Source of the DNA: an uncultured Leptolyngbyaceae cyanobacterium
GTDB lineage: Bacteria > Cyanobacteriota > Cyanobacteriia > Leptolyngbyales > Leptolyngbyaceae
Direction: 5' to 3'
Length of the DNA stretch: 64,000 nucleotides
Assembly: GCA_938023035.1 (NCBI GenBank)
Contig: CALIDI010000009.1
Location: forward strand, 62,001 to 126,000
The position numbers were made by a program, and so were the translations under genes. Positions 26,883-35,038 of this stretch are shown here, piece by piece (positions within the stretch are counted from its first letter, which is position 1; each line of letters begins with the position of its first letter). The notes under the pieces are model-generated. The model worked only from the letters and a program-made list of their open reading frames with translations, was not told where the DNA came from and made no database searches.

Positions 26883-27446
26883 CTAACAAGCCGCAGGTGT
26901 AAATAACTGGTGCTCAATCTCCATGACCGCCCGTTCCAGGTTATCGTTAACAACTTGTAAATCAAATTCATCTGCTGCCGCCACCTCTTCTCGCGCCCTC
27001 AGGAGACGCTGAGTGATCGCGGCTTCGCTGTCCTGGTTTCGGCCTCGAATCCGTTGCTCCAATTCGGCCAAGGAAGGCGGCAACACGAAAATCAACTTGG
27101 CCTCTGGAAAGGTTTTGCGGACTTGTCGTGCCCCATTCAACTCAATTTCAAGAACAACCCACTTCTCCGCAGCAATCTGAGCCTCAACGGCAGCACGAGG
27201 AGTGCCATAGTAGTTTCCAGCAAATTCGGCCCATTCCAACAATTCACCATTGGCTACCATACGCTCGAATTCACTGCGACTAACGAAAAAGTAATCGCGT
27301 CCGTTGATCTCACCCGGACGAGGAGATCGGGTGGTTGCCGATACAGAGAGATAAAGTTCCGGATGGTTTGCCAGCAGCGATCGCAGTAGCGTTCCCTTGC
27401 CAACGCCACTTGGCCCAGTTAAGACGATTAGTTTGCCCTTACCCAT
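26883..27446 (-). CDS. gmk: Guanylate kinase
   Basis: A 187-residue cytosolic enzyme that phosphorylates GMP to GDP with ATP. The P-loop is [15 protein letters not shown] near residue 10; the GMP-binding part includes [20 protein letters not shown] and [20 protein letters not shown]; the lid contains [20 protein letters not shown]. Length is that of bacterial Gmk. It stands alone on the minus strand. The upstream stretch is AT-richer and probably holds its promoter. Confidence 0.96.
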   Translation of the reverse strand: MGKGKLIVLTGPSGVGKGTLLRSLLANHPELYLSVSATTRSPRPGEINGRDYFFVSRSEFERMVANGELLEWAEFAGNYYGTPRAAVEAQIAAEKWVVLEIELNGARQVRKTFPEAKLIFVLPPSLAELEQRIRGRNQDSEAAITQRLLRAREEVAAADEFDLQVVNDNLERAVMEIEHQLFTPAAC

Positions 27447-27754
27447 GTGTCTTTCTTAACCGTGAAATGCGTCTTACCATCATGCCATTCCTTTAGCAAA
27501 AGGCAGCAGACTACAGACAAAAGAATCAAGTGCCCCTTTCTAGCAGCTAGCTTGTGATGTCTATGTAATGCTCAGGAGTGCCCAAATCAGCAGAGCGAAC
27601 AACCTGACTTCTGCTCCCACCCGCCAAAACGTAAAGCAATGTATCTAAATTATACGATTTATGTACCTTTTTTACTTTAAACGCTAGCCCATCTGCTGAT
27701 AGGGCACTCTAGGCCAATCAAGCTTGGTAGTCGAACTCAGGGCGCAGGTAGGTA
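27447..27754. other. Gene-free stretch
   Basis: Shared upstream region of divergent gmk and the pilin-like gene. It is AT-rich near 27640-27680 (AATTATACGATTTATG), a likely promoter region, but no specific box is convincing. Confidence 0.4.
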
Positions 27755-28294
27755 ATGGAAGTCAGGTATCAATGGGGGCGATCGCAGTCCTCCTCCGGTT
27801 ACACACTGCTAGAGTGGATTGTTGTGATGTTGATCGTTGGTATTTTAGCTGCAATTCTGGCCCCCTCTTGGGTAGCCCTGTTGCATCGCGCTCGTTTAAG
27901 TGCCGCTCATAATCAGGTCTACCAGGCCATGCAAGAAGCTCGGGAAAACGCGCGACGGCAAAAAGTTACCTGGCAAGTTAGCTTTCGATTATTGGGCGAT
28001 AAGACCCAGTGGGCAATCCACCCTAAAGCCAATCCACCCAGTGCAGCGCAATGGCAAACGCTGGATTCCAGAATTGAGCTAGACGACAAAGAAACGACTT
28101 TACGCAAAGCTCGAAACATCTATAGAGCTGAGTTTAATCATCGCGGGCACACCAACGGCCAGCTCGGACGGGTGACCCTAGCTGTCAAAAACACAACAAC
28201 CCTCAAACGCTGCGTGATCGTCTCTACCCTGTTGGGACATCTGCGCCAGGGTGAGTACCACTCAAAAGCCAGGGATGGCCGCTACTGCTATTAG
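27755..28294 (+). CDS. Type IV pilin-like / GspH-type prepilin protein
   Basis: A 179-residue protein with a prepilin leader: SSSGYTLLEWIVVMLIVGIL, where cleavage is expected after the glycine and the mature protein would begin YTLLE with the conserved Glu at position 5. A hydrophobic helix and a variable globular domain follow. Such minor pilins or pseudopilins are processed by PilD and assembled in type IV pili, used for motility or DNA uptake. No other pilus gene lies nearby. AGGTAGG precedes the ATG. The C-terminus ends in a 16-bp duplicated DNA stretch that covers the stop codon. Confidence 0.82.
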   Translation: MEVRYQWGRSQSSSGYTLLEWIVVMLIVGILAAILAPSWVALLHRARLSAAHNQVYQAMQEARENARRQKVTWQVSFRLLGDKTQWAIHPKANPPSAAQWQTLDSRIELDDKETTLRKARNIYRAEFNHRGHTNGQLGRVTLAVKNTTTLKRCVIVSTLLGHLRQGEYHSKARDGRYCY

Positions 28295-28309
28295 CCGCTA
28301 CTGCTATTA
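28278..28309. repeat. 16-bp perfect tandem duplication over a stop codon
   Basis: GCCGCTACTGCTATTA occurs twice head to tail. The TAG stop of the pilin-like gene lies at the junction (28292-28294). Confidence 0.95.
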
Positions 28310-28536
28310 AAAGATTCCCCTTAAAAATCCTCAGCCGAGAACTTTGTCTGTATATCCGTGGGGTGAACGCCTAAAGCAGTCGCTTTGATATGGACTCGAC
28401 CCCGTCCACTAAGTCTTCCCCCAAAAATTTCTGAGTGTTATCGGAACGTTCCATCGACGTTCACCAGCCCTCTGACGAATAGTTGAGATGCGCTATGAAG
28501 AGTCACCTCCAGTGTATTGTTAAATGTTTTTATTTG

Positions 28537-29115
28537 TTAAATGTTATTATAGAATTCAAAGATATTGTTCACATATTCGCTTAGAAAAGTATGGTGAATA
28601 TAGAAGCAATCTAGTCCAGGGATCTCTTTTATTAGAATGTAACCATGGTCTTTGAGAAGCTCTTGAAGAGACTCAACTGGCCTCTCTATAGCGATAACTC
28701 TAAAAGTGTATTTGTCAAAGTTAAGTCCGGACAATACTCGCTCTTCTACACCCTCTACATGAATGGATAAGTAATCAATGACACTTGGTGTATTCTGATC
28801 TTCTAAAACACTCGTCAAGAGTATCGTTTGTAACTCTATTACTTTATCATTATTGCTCTCTAGCTCTTTATTATCCGCATCTAAATCTACTGTCTCACCA
28901 AATAAGCCTCTAAGAATATACTTTGCTCTCCCATGAGACTTATCAAGATAGAGATTAAGGCTTGCATCGTGTCGTTTTGTTTTGAGCATTTCAAAAGTAT
29001 CGGGGTTTGCCGCAATACATATTCCAGACTAGAAATGCTTTGCTTCTAATATATATGTATTAATTAGGTTGATTCTATCATGAGCGCTAATATCCAAGAA
29101 ATATCCGTTTCTCCT
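28537..29115 (-). pseudogene. Decayed FkbM-family methyltransferase
   Basis: The open part (28537-28989, 150 residues) holds the FkbM C-terminal region with SVIDYLSIHVEGVEERVLSG. Reading further upstream in the same frame gives GICIAANPDTFEMLKTK, then a TAG at 29029-29031 where the family has a tryptophan, then RRNGYFLDISAHDRINLINT and YILEAKHF. The SAM-binding motif usually written DIGAHDG is altered to DISAHDR, and another in-frame TAG lies at 29116-29118. The segment is clearly richer in A and T than its neighbours, which suggests acquisition by transfer, and it is now non-functional. Intact FkbM enzymes O-methylate sugars or small molecules. Confidence 0.82.
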
Positions 29116-29370
29116 CTATCTGATGCCTAGTGTGCATCCAAAAGCCAGCCTCAATGCTCTGGCAGGGCTATTTCTCGAAGCTCAAAGACATCCTTGTCAC
29201 AACGGACACAAGTAAGATCAGCCAGTTCGTTGAGCCGATTTAAGATTGACTTAGCGTTGTTAGCGGCCACTGCGTTATGCCGTCAGGCTGTCTCAAGTTA
29301 TCGGTGGGGGCTTTGCGATCGCCTTTTCTAAGGCGAAAGACTAAAACGGGTTCACTTTTAGATATTTATT

Positions 29371-29388
29371 GAGATATCTAGATATCTC
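29371..29388. promoter_or_regulatory. 18-bp perfect palindrome upstream of cydA
   Basis: GAGATATCTAGATATCTC is a perfect palindrome centred about 147 bases before the cydA ATG, in the gene-free stretch 29116-29526. A symmetric site of this length upstream of a respiratory oxidase operon is a candidate operator. The rest of the stretch holds a 40-codon minus-strand reading (stop at 29151) that I cannot identify. Confidence 0.45.
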
Positions 29389-29526
29389 CAGTTGCAGTCT
29401 GCGATCCCGAAGTAAACCTTTAATTTCAGCCGGTCTGACCGTGTGTCGCTTGCATCAACCCAAAAATTAATGTTAAGAAGCTAGTACGTTTGTAATGTGT
29501 TCTAAACCCTGTCTTAAGTTTCTGAT

Positions 29527-30972
29527 ATGCCAGAATTTTTTTCAGATACAGTTGCGTTGTCTCGGATACAGTTTGCACTGACAGCAATCTTTCATATGCT
29601 GTGGCCTGTTTTGACGACAGGTATGGCGATCTATTTGGTCGTGATTGAAGGGCTATGGCTGAAAACTCGGAACCTAGATTACTACCATCATGCCCGCTTT
29701 TGGTCGAAGCTATATGTCCTCAACTTTGGGATTGGCGTTGCCTCTGGCTTACCAATGGCTTTTCAATTTGGCTTAAACTGGGCGCCGTTCTCTGAGTCAG
29801 TTGGAGATTTCTTCGGAACTGTCCTGGGTTTTGAAGGCACCATGGCATTTATGCTAGAAGCCAGTTTTCTGGGCATCATGCTGTTTGGCTGGGATAGAGT
29901 TCCCCCCATTGTTCACTGGATTTCAACTATTTTGGTCGCATTTGGAGCAAATCTTTCAACTTTCTGGATTTTATCGGCAAATTCTTGGTTGCAAACCCCG
30001 GCGGGTGGAACTTTTGTGAATGGAAAGTTTGTTGTTGAAGACTACTTCAAAGCGATCGCCAATCCATTCATGGTGAATAGCTTCCTCCATATGTTCTTTG
30101 CAACGCTAGAAACGTCTTTGTTTGTAATCGGTGGTATTAGTGCTTGGTACATTATCAATCAACGTCAGACTGATTTTTTTTCACGATCACTTAAAGTCGT
30201 CTTAGCGATTGCGATCGCCATTGCTCCCCTACAAATCTTCATCGGGCATTTGAGCGCGGAGCAAGTTTACCACTATCAGCCGGCCAAACTCGCAGCAATG
30301 GAGGCCCAGTGGGAAACGGTTCCTGCTGGGCAATCTGCCGACTGGAGCCTTGTGGCGTTACCAAACGATAAGGCAGAACGAAATGAGTGGGAGGTTAAGA
30401 TTCCTGGTGCGTTGAGTTACCTGCTTGAACTCAAACCAAAACTGGATCAACCTGTTCAAGGCTTAAAAGAATGGGCACCCCAAAACCGTCCCCACATGGT
30501 GGGTTTGATTTACTACTCATTCCGAATCATGGTGGCGATCGGCTTATTTCTAGCCGGATTGATGGGAACGAGCGTCATACAATGGCTGCGTGGCAAACTA
30601 TCAGCGAACACAATTTCTCAACAAAAATGGCTCATGAGTGCTTGGGTTTTTGCGGCTCCCCTCGGTTACATTGCTGTTGAAACGGGTTGGATCGTCCGTT
30701 GCGTGGGGCGACAGCCCTGGATCGTTTATGGGGAGCTACGAACCGTTGACTCTGCATCTCATCTACCCGCAGGAGAAGTCTTATTCTCATTGCTAGGGTT
30801 AACAAGTATGTATGTGGTGTTTTTCATTGCTGCTTTGTATTTTGGCAGTCGCATTATTCGCAGAGGCCCTAACCTTGAACTGCCTGCACCTCGAACGATC
30901 ACTCAACGTGAGATCAATATCCAACCGGCTCAACATGAGCGCGATCGCCGTCCCGTAGAAGCACAGCAATAG
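29527..30972 (+). CDS. cydA: Cytochrome bd-type quinol oxidase subunit I
   Basis: A 481-residue membrane subunit of the terminal oxidase that oxidises quinol and reduces O2 to water. SRIQFALTAIFHMLWP holds the conserved Arg13 and the heme ligand His23; a second ligand histidine is in NSFLHMFFATLETS; GWIVRCVGRQPWIVYGELRT carries the GRQPW motif. The periplasmic Q-loop is short compared with E. coli CydA, as in the cyanobacterial (CIO) type. It forms an operon with cydB, 14 bases downstream. A perfect palindrome lies upstream. Quinol oxidase in cyanobacteria relieves over-reduction of the plastoquinone pool. Confidence 0.96.
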   Translation: MPEFFSDTVALSRIQFALTAIFHMLWPVLTTGMAIYLVVIEGLWLKTRNLDYYHHARFWSKLYVLNFGIGVASGLPMAFQFGLNWAPFSESVGDFFGTVLGFEGTMAFMLEASFLGIMLFGWDRVPPIVHWISTILVAFGANLSTFWILSANSWLQTPAGGTFVNGKFVVEDYFKAIANPFMVNSFLHMFFATLETSLFVIGGISAWYIINQRQTDFFSRSLKVVLAIAIAIAPLQIFIGHLSAEQVYHYQPAKLAAMEAQWETVPAGQSADWSLVALPNDKAERNEWEVKIPGALSYLLELKPKLDQPVQGLKEWAPQNRPHMVGLIYYSFRIMVAIGLFLAGLMGTSVIQWLRGKLSANTISQQKWLMSAWVFAAPLGYIAVETGWIVRCVGRQPWIVYGELRTVDSASHLPAGEVLFSLLGLTSMYVVFFIAALYFGSRIIRRGPNLELPAPRTITQREINIQPAQHERDRRPVEAQQ

Positions 30973-30986
30973 TAGAGTCGGAAAGT

Positions 30987-32000
30987 ATGGAACCTTTACA
31001 GCCGTTGCAACAGTTTTTGCCGCAAGTTTGGTTTTTCATTTTAGGATTGTTCTTGTTTCTTTACGTCTTGTTAGATGGATTCGACCTGGGAGTCGGTATC
31101 TTATCGTTAACCGCATCTAGTGAAGAACGTCGCAGTATTTTGATGACCAGTCTAGGCAATGTTTGGGATGCAAACGAAACCTGGTTGATTTTGATGGGAG
31201 GGTCTTTATTTGGGGCATTTCCTTTAGCATACGCGACGATTTTAAATGCGCTCTATCTGCCTGCGGTGATTATGGTGGTTGGTTTGATTCTCCGAGCGGT
31301 TTCGTTTGAGTTTCGAGAAAATGCAGATAGCAAACTAGTGTGGAATATCGCATTTGGAGTGGGTAGCTTTCTAGCAGCATTAGGGCAAGGATTTGCCTTG
31401 GGTAGCGTCTTTGAAGGGATTAAAGTGGATGAAGCTGGACATTTTGCCGGTGGAATTTGGGACTGGTTAACTTGGCGATCTGTTATTGTTGCTCTGACTT
31501 TAATCCAAGGGTATGTTCTGATTGGCTCTACATATTTGATTTTGAAAACTACAGGAGAATTACAGAAAACTCACTATAAGACTGCAACGATCGCTACGTG
31601 GACAACTTTAGTCGGTGCATTGTTTATTACTATCAGTACTCCCCTGATTTCTGAACAAGCCCGAACGCAATTGTTCACAGCGCCCCTGATTTATATCTTT
31701 GCTCTTATTCCAGTTTTTGGGCTTTTATTGGTTGGATTGTTGCTGCGAAGCCTAAGCCGGCGTGAGGAAAGTACTCCATTGATTTATACATTTCTGGTTT
31801 TTGCTCTTTCCTTCATTGGTTTGGGATTCGTGATTTTCCCAAACATTATTCCTCCCAGCATAACGATTTATCAGGCAGCCGCCGCACCAAGTTCGCTTGT
31901 GTTTATGCTGACATTTATTGGGTTTCTGATTCCTGTCGTTTTGTCCTACAACATCTACAACTATGTAGTGTTTCGTGGCAAAATCGTTGACGAGACTTAG
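30987..32000 (+). CDS. cydB: Cytochrome bd-type quinol oxidase subunit II
   Basis: A 337-residue membrane protein with eight to nine hydrophobic segments. The N-terminus QVWFFILGLFLFLYVLLDGF then DLGVGILSL is the CydB signature, followed by NVWDANETWLILMGGSLFGA. It is the second core subunit of the bd oxidase and pairs with the cydA product immediately upstream. No cydX-like small gene was found after it. A hairpin lies 28 bases beyond the stop. Confidence 0.95.
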   Translation: MEPLQPLQQFLPQVWFFILGLFLFLYVLLDGFDLGVGILSLTASSEERRSILMTSLGNVWDANETWLILMGGSLFGAFPLAYATILNALYLPAVIMVVGLILRAVSFEFRENADSKLVWNIAFGVGSFLAALGQGFALGSVFEGIKVDEAGHFAGGIWDWLTWRSVIVALTLIQGYVLIGSTYLILKTTGELQKTHYKTATIATWTTLVGALFITISTPLISEQARTQLFTAPLIYIFALIPVFGLLLVGLLLRSLSRREESTPLIYTFLVFALSFIGLGFVIFPNIIPPSITIYQAAAAPSSLVFMLTFIGFLIPVVLSYNIYNYVVFRGKIVDET

Positions 32001-32028
32001 AGGGTACCTGAGCAGTCGGCTAGATAGT

Positions 32029-32060
32029 AAAAAGCTTGCTTACTGTAAGCTGCAAGTTTT
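32029..32060 (+). terminator. Terminator-like hairpin after cydB
   Basis: AAAAGCTTGCTTAC and GTAAGCTGCAAGTTTT form a long stem with a two-base bulge, ending in TTTT. It may work in both directions, since the CopD-like gene ends at 32150 on the other strand. Confidence 0.6.
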
Positions 32061-32149
32061 ACAGGCACCTATCTGAGGGAGAATCCTCGGTATGGGTAAA
32101 GCCTGTTCTAGCCATCTGCCCTCTGCTCAATTTGATGATCTGAGTCAGT

Positions 32150-32668
32150 TTAGGAGAAACCGCCCACGCGAATTCCGGCTCCTAAAATGACAAATAGAAC
32201 CGCTAGTGTGGTGACACCCAAGATATGGATAGCCAGAGAATTGAGGGTTTCTTTCGTTAAGTTGGGAATGATGAAAAACCGGGCATGAATAGCTAAAGTT
32301 AGCGTCGCGACCAGTAAACCTAGTTTGATGCCAACGTAGCGAGATACGACCGAATCCAATGTCCAAAAGGTCTGCCATCCTGGGAAGTAAATTCCGGTGA
32401 GCCATAATCCGGTAATGACTTGGAGCAATAGCGCGGCGACTCCGAAGCCCTCGAAGTGTTCTTCAAACTGATGGATAGGATTAGGATCGCGGTTTTTCCA
32501 GGCTTGAGGTAGCACTGTGACCGCAAGTACTAGATGTCCGCCTGTCCAGACAGTGGCTCCCAGGGTATGCAAAATAATCAGGATTTTGAACAGCACTGCT
32601 CTATACTGTGGCCTTAGATTTAGCCAAAACTCAACTGACTGTAGCCCTGGATACGATTCCGGCATCAA
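32150..32668 (-). CDS. CopD-like four-helix membrane protein
   Basis: A 172-residue membrane protein with four hydrophobic segments. ILIILHTLGATVWTGGHLVL matches the first helix of CopD/PcoD-family proteins, where the histidines are thought to bind copper or heme. LQVITGLWLTGIYFPGW, IHARFFIIPNL and LGVTTLAVLFVILGAGIRVG follow. The standalone short form is common in cyanobacteria. It is convergent with cydAB; a link to heme-copper or quinol oxidation is inferred from location only. The protein starts at MMPESYPG or one codon later. Confidence 0.72.
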   Translation of the reverse strand: MMPESYPGLQSVEFWLNLRPQYRAVLFKILIILHTLGATVWTGGHLVLAVTVLPQAWKNRDPNPIHQFEEHFEGFGVAALLLQVITGLWLTGIYFPGWQTFWTLDSVVSRYVGIKLGLLVATLTLAIHARFFIIPNLTKETLNSLAIHILGVTTLAVLFVILGAGIRVGGFS

Positions 32669-32878
32669 GGGTATTTTACTATTATAGCAATGGAGACATT
32701 ATTACTGTTAGTGGTTCACAAATGACCATTCTCGATCGCGATCAATGACATAGTCTGAGTCAATCTAGCGAGCTGAGCGATCGCTAGGCAACCAAATGTA
32801 GAAAAATTCCCTTTCTCCGATGCCCCTGACTGACAGAATCTGGGCATTGAGCGGTTGAAACAACTGCTACATCAACGA

Positions 32879-32940
32879 ATGCGGCAGACTCGACTGATCG
32901 AGGCGCGGTTTTGACCACCGGGCACTTTGCACGCCCCTTT
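32879..32940 (+). repeat. Dispersed intergenic repeat H, copy 3
   Basis: ATGCGGCAGACTCGACTGAT, then GGCGCGGTTTTGACCACCGG GCACTTTGCACGCCCC. Aligns with copies 1, 2 and 4 over the GGTTTTGACCACCGG core, and touches the 3' end of the minus-strand nanE gene. Confidence 0.5.
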
Positions 32941-33637
32941 AAAGACTACGCTCTATCGCCGCCCGATAGGTTTTAACTTGCTGGTCAATTCCAGTGATGG
33001 CTGTGCCAACGACAACAGCATCTGCACCCAGTTCTAACGCCTGGCGAGCCATGGTTGGCGTGGCAATCCCGCCTTCGCAAATGAGAAAGGCATCCAGTTC
33101 TTTTACCATGGCGGCCAGGAGATCAAAGCCAGGAGGAGATTGCCCGTTTGTTTCGCGGGTATACCCATACAGGGTTGTGCCCAGGATATCAGCTCCGGCC
33201 TGAGCTGCCGCGATCGCATTAGCCAGGGTATCAATATCGGCCATGACGGGCTTCCCTAGTTCCTGATGAATGCGCTCAATTAATGCGGTCATGGTTTCTC
33301 CTCCCGGGCGATCGCGCTGGGTGGCATCGATCGCTAGAATATCGGCTCCGGCCTCAGCAATAGCAGTGGCATGGTGAAACTGGGGGGTAATATACACCTC
33401 AAACCCAGGAATCACCTGTTTCCAGAGGCCAATAATGGGAACCGTAACCCGCTGTCGAACAGCAGCAACATGGGCGGGAGTATCAATCCTGACAGCAACT
33501 GCTCCCTGGTTGACTGCGGCCTCGGCCATAGCCGCAATCACCGCAGGTGCATGCAAGGGAGAGTCTACAGGAGCCTGACAGGAGACGATCAGGCCCCCGG
33601 CCAGGGAAGAGTGGAGGGGTGAGAAGTCATAGGTCAT
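32939..33637 (-). CDS. nanE: Putative N-acetylmannosamine-6-phosphate 2-epimerase
   Basis: A 232-residue TIM-barrel enzyme expected to interconvert ManNAc-6-phosphate and GlcNAc-6-phosphate. LAGGLIVSCQAPVDSPLHAP at the start, GAVAVRIDTPAHV, KPVMADIDTLANAIAAAQAG and the phosphate-binding end CEGGIATPTMARQALELGAD with AVVVGTAIT are as expected for NanE. No other sialic acid gene is nearby, so in this organism it may serve amino-sugar recycling from peptidoglycan; that is inference. The ATG at 33637 matches relatives; the track-length form from 33691 adds 18 untypical residues. It follows the TPR gene by 78 bases on the same strand. Confidence 0.88.
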   Translation of the reverse strand: MTYDFSPLHSSLAGGLIVSCQAPVDSPLHAPAVIAAMAEAAVNQGAVAVRIDTPAHVAAVRQRVTVPIIGLWKQVIPGFEVYITPQFHHATAIAEAGADILAIDATQRDRPGGETMTALIERIHQELGKPVMADIDTLANAIAAAQAGADILGTTLYGYTRETNGQSPPGFDLLAAMVKELDAFLICEGGIATPTMARQALELGADAVVVGTAITGIDQQVKTYRAAIERSL

Positions 33638-33705
33638 GGTGCGGCTGCCCGATGGAACTGCGCCTTGAAGATACCCCAAATTGGCCAGCAAGCATACCGT
33701 AGTAC

Positions 33706-33723
33706 CTGGTTAAGCCTAACCAG
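33706..33723. other. Inverted repeat over the stop of the TPR gene
   Basis: CTGGTTA (33706-33712) and TAACCAG (33717-33723) form a 7-bp stem with a 4-base loop that includes the TAG stop of the TPR gene. It may affect read-through into nanE. Confidence 0.4.
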
Positions 33724-34537
33724 CCTGACTATCGAGCAGTGCCTGAAAACGGCGATCGCCTCGGATTTGCTGAAAGTTGATGTCGCTATTTGCCATCACT
33801 TTGCACAGGTAAGGGCTAAAGGTAATAGCCCGTTGTAGATTTTCAACGGCTAAGTCTGCCATGCCCTGTAGCGCAAAGCAACAGGCCCGACCATACCAGG
33901 CATTGGGATTATTACTTTTCAACTTGAGGGAGCGATCAAAACTTTCTAAGGCCGCTGTAAACTCAGACAATTTAGCCTGCACCATACCACGATAGTTCCA
34001 AGCATAGTGACAGGTTGGCTTAATCAGCAGACAGTGATCAAGGCTAACAAGGGCTTCGGTATACTTGTTCAGACAAGATTGGATCACAGCCTTGTTGTAC
34101 CAAGCTTTATAGCTGTCTGACTTGAGGTCTAAAACCCGCTCAAAACTGGCGATCGCATCCCGATAACGACACAAATTCATCAAGGCTTTGCCGTGGTTCA
34201 TCCAGGCGCGATAATCTTGCGGTTGTAACTTTAATGCCCGGTCAAAGCTATCCAGGGCTTCTTCGTAGTAAGAAAGTTTTGCCAGAGCAATTCCCCGACC
34301 TTGCCAGGCCGCCGCATAGTTACCCCGCAAAGAAATCGCCTGATCAAAACTTTTCGCTGCCTCCTCATAGCGCCCGGCTCCTTCCAGGGCGTAGCCCCGA
34401 CTACTCCAGAGCTTGTAATCGTAAGGTTTTGCCTCAAGGGCGCGATCATACTTCGCGATCGCGCTGTCAAAATGCCCTAATTTTCGTAGGACATGCCCCT
34501 GGCTAAAGAGAATCTGGGAATCTTCCGATTGGCTCAT
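33716..34537 (-). CDS. Tetratricopeptide (TPR) repeat protein
   Basis: A 273-residue soluble protein composed almost entirely of TPR units of 34 residues, about seven of them (for example FDSAIAKYDRALEAKPYDYK, YEEALDSFDRALKLQPQDYR and FTAALESFDRSLKLKSNNPN). TPR proteins are protein-binding scaffolds; the partner is unknown. There is no signal peptide. The final segment INFQQIRGDRRFQALLDSQ lies beyond the repeats and resembles the ending of other cyanobacterial TPR proteins. It precedes nanE on the same strand with a hairpin at its stop. Confidence 0.85.
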   Translation of the reverse strand: MSQSEDSQILFSQGHVLRKLGHFDSAIAKYDRALEAKPYDYKLWSSRGYALEGAGRYEEAAKSFDQAISLRGNYAAAWQGRGIALAKLSYYEEALDSFDRALKLQPQDYRAWMNHGKALMNLCRYRDAIASFERVLDLKSDSYKAWYNKAVIQSCLNKYTEALVSLDHCLLIKPTCHYAWNYRGMVQAKLSEFTAALESFDRSLKLKSNNPNAWYGRACCFALQGMADLAVENLQRAITFSPYLCKVMANSDINFQQIRGDRRFQALLDSQAG

Positions 34538-35038
34538 GGAAGCGAGTTGGATCTGCTAGATAACTTTCAAGATGTTTCTGACGACTGACTCAGTGATAGT
34601 TATCGCCAAGTTGCCGAGTCTATAAGAGGCTCAGGGAGTGTGAGGGCGTTGCCCCCAGCTAGGGGTTTCCCCCTTGCACCCCATCTGCAATCCGGTGGCA
34701 ATGGCAATACTTTTTAAGAGTAGCTTTTAAACTTAACGCTCAGAGAGTTGTGCCAGTTACCCCAAAATATACCCAATCTACCCCAATCGGATGACAATTT
34801 TGATGCGAAAGCCCGACCTTTCTGCATAACCGACGACATTGGTGGCCAGGGATCTGCCAGTGAATCATGGGCCACACTGCTGTCGAGGGCTGCGCGCCGT
34901 CGTTTCGCAGAATGCCAAAAAACGAGAGCCAGATCCCAAAGGAAGAAAGCCCGCATAGGGGGCGGTTATTTTCCGGCGAGTCCCTTATGTCAGGGGGTTG
35001 CGCCGCCCCCAAAGAGCTAGTTTCACTAGCCCGTCTCT
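34538..35038. other. Gene-free stretch with GC-rich repeats and hairpins
   Basis: Between sbcD and the TPR gene (both minus strand). It contains a GC-rich block at about 34640-34685 (GAGGGCGTTGCCCCCAGCTA then GGGGTTTCCCCCTTGCACCC) that resembles a block at about 20055-20100. A GGGGGTTGCGCCGCCCCC hairpin (about 34987) and a CTAGTTTCACTAG hairpin (about 35021) follow the sbcD stop and probably end its transcript. Readings of up to 109 codons exist here on the plus strand but look like chance. Confidence 0.5.

Noticed and set aside
26765-26971. 68-codon minus-strand reading at the gmk 3' end
   Set aside because: It overlaps gmk in another frame and lacks a start signal.
29151-29285. Minus-strand reading of about 45 codons ending LADLTCVRCDKDVFELREIA
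   Set aside because: A CXXC pair is present but there is no credible start, no homologue I know, and it lies in decayed DNA; not enough to call a gene.
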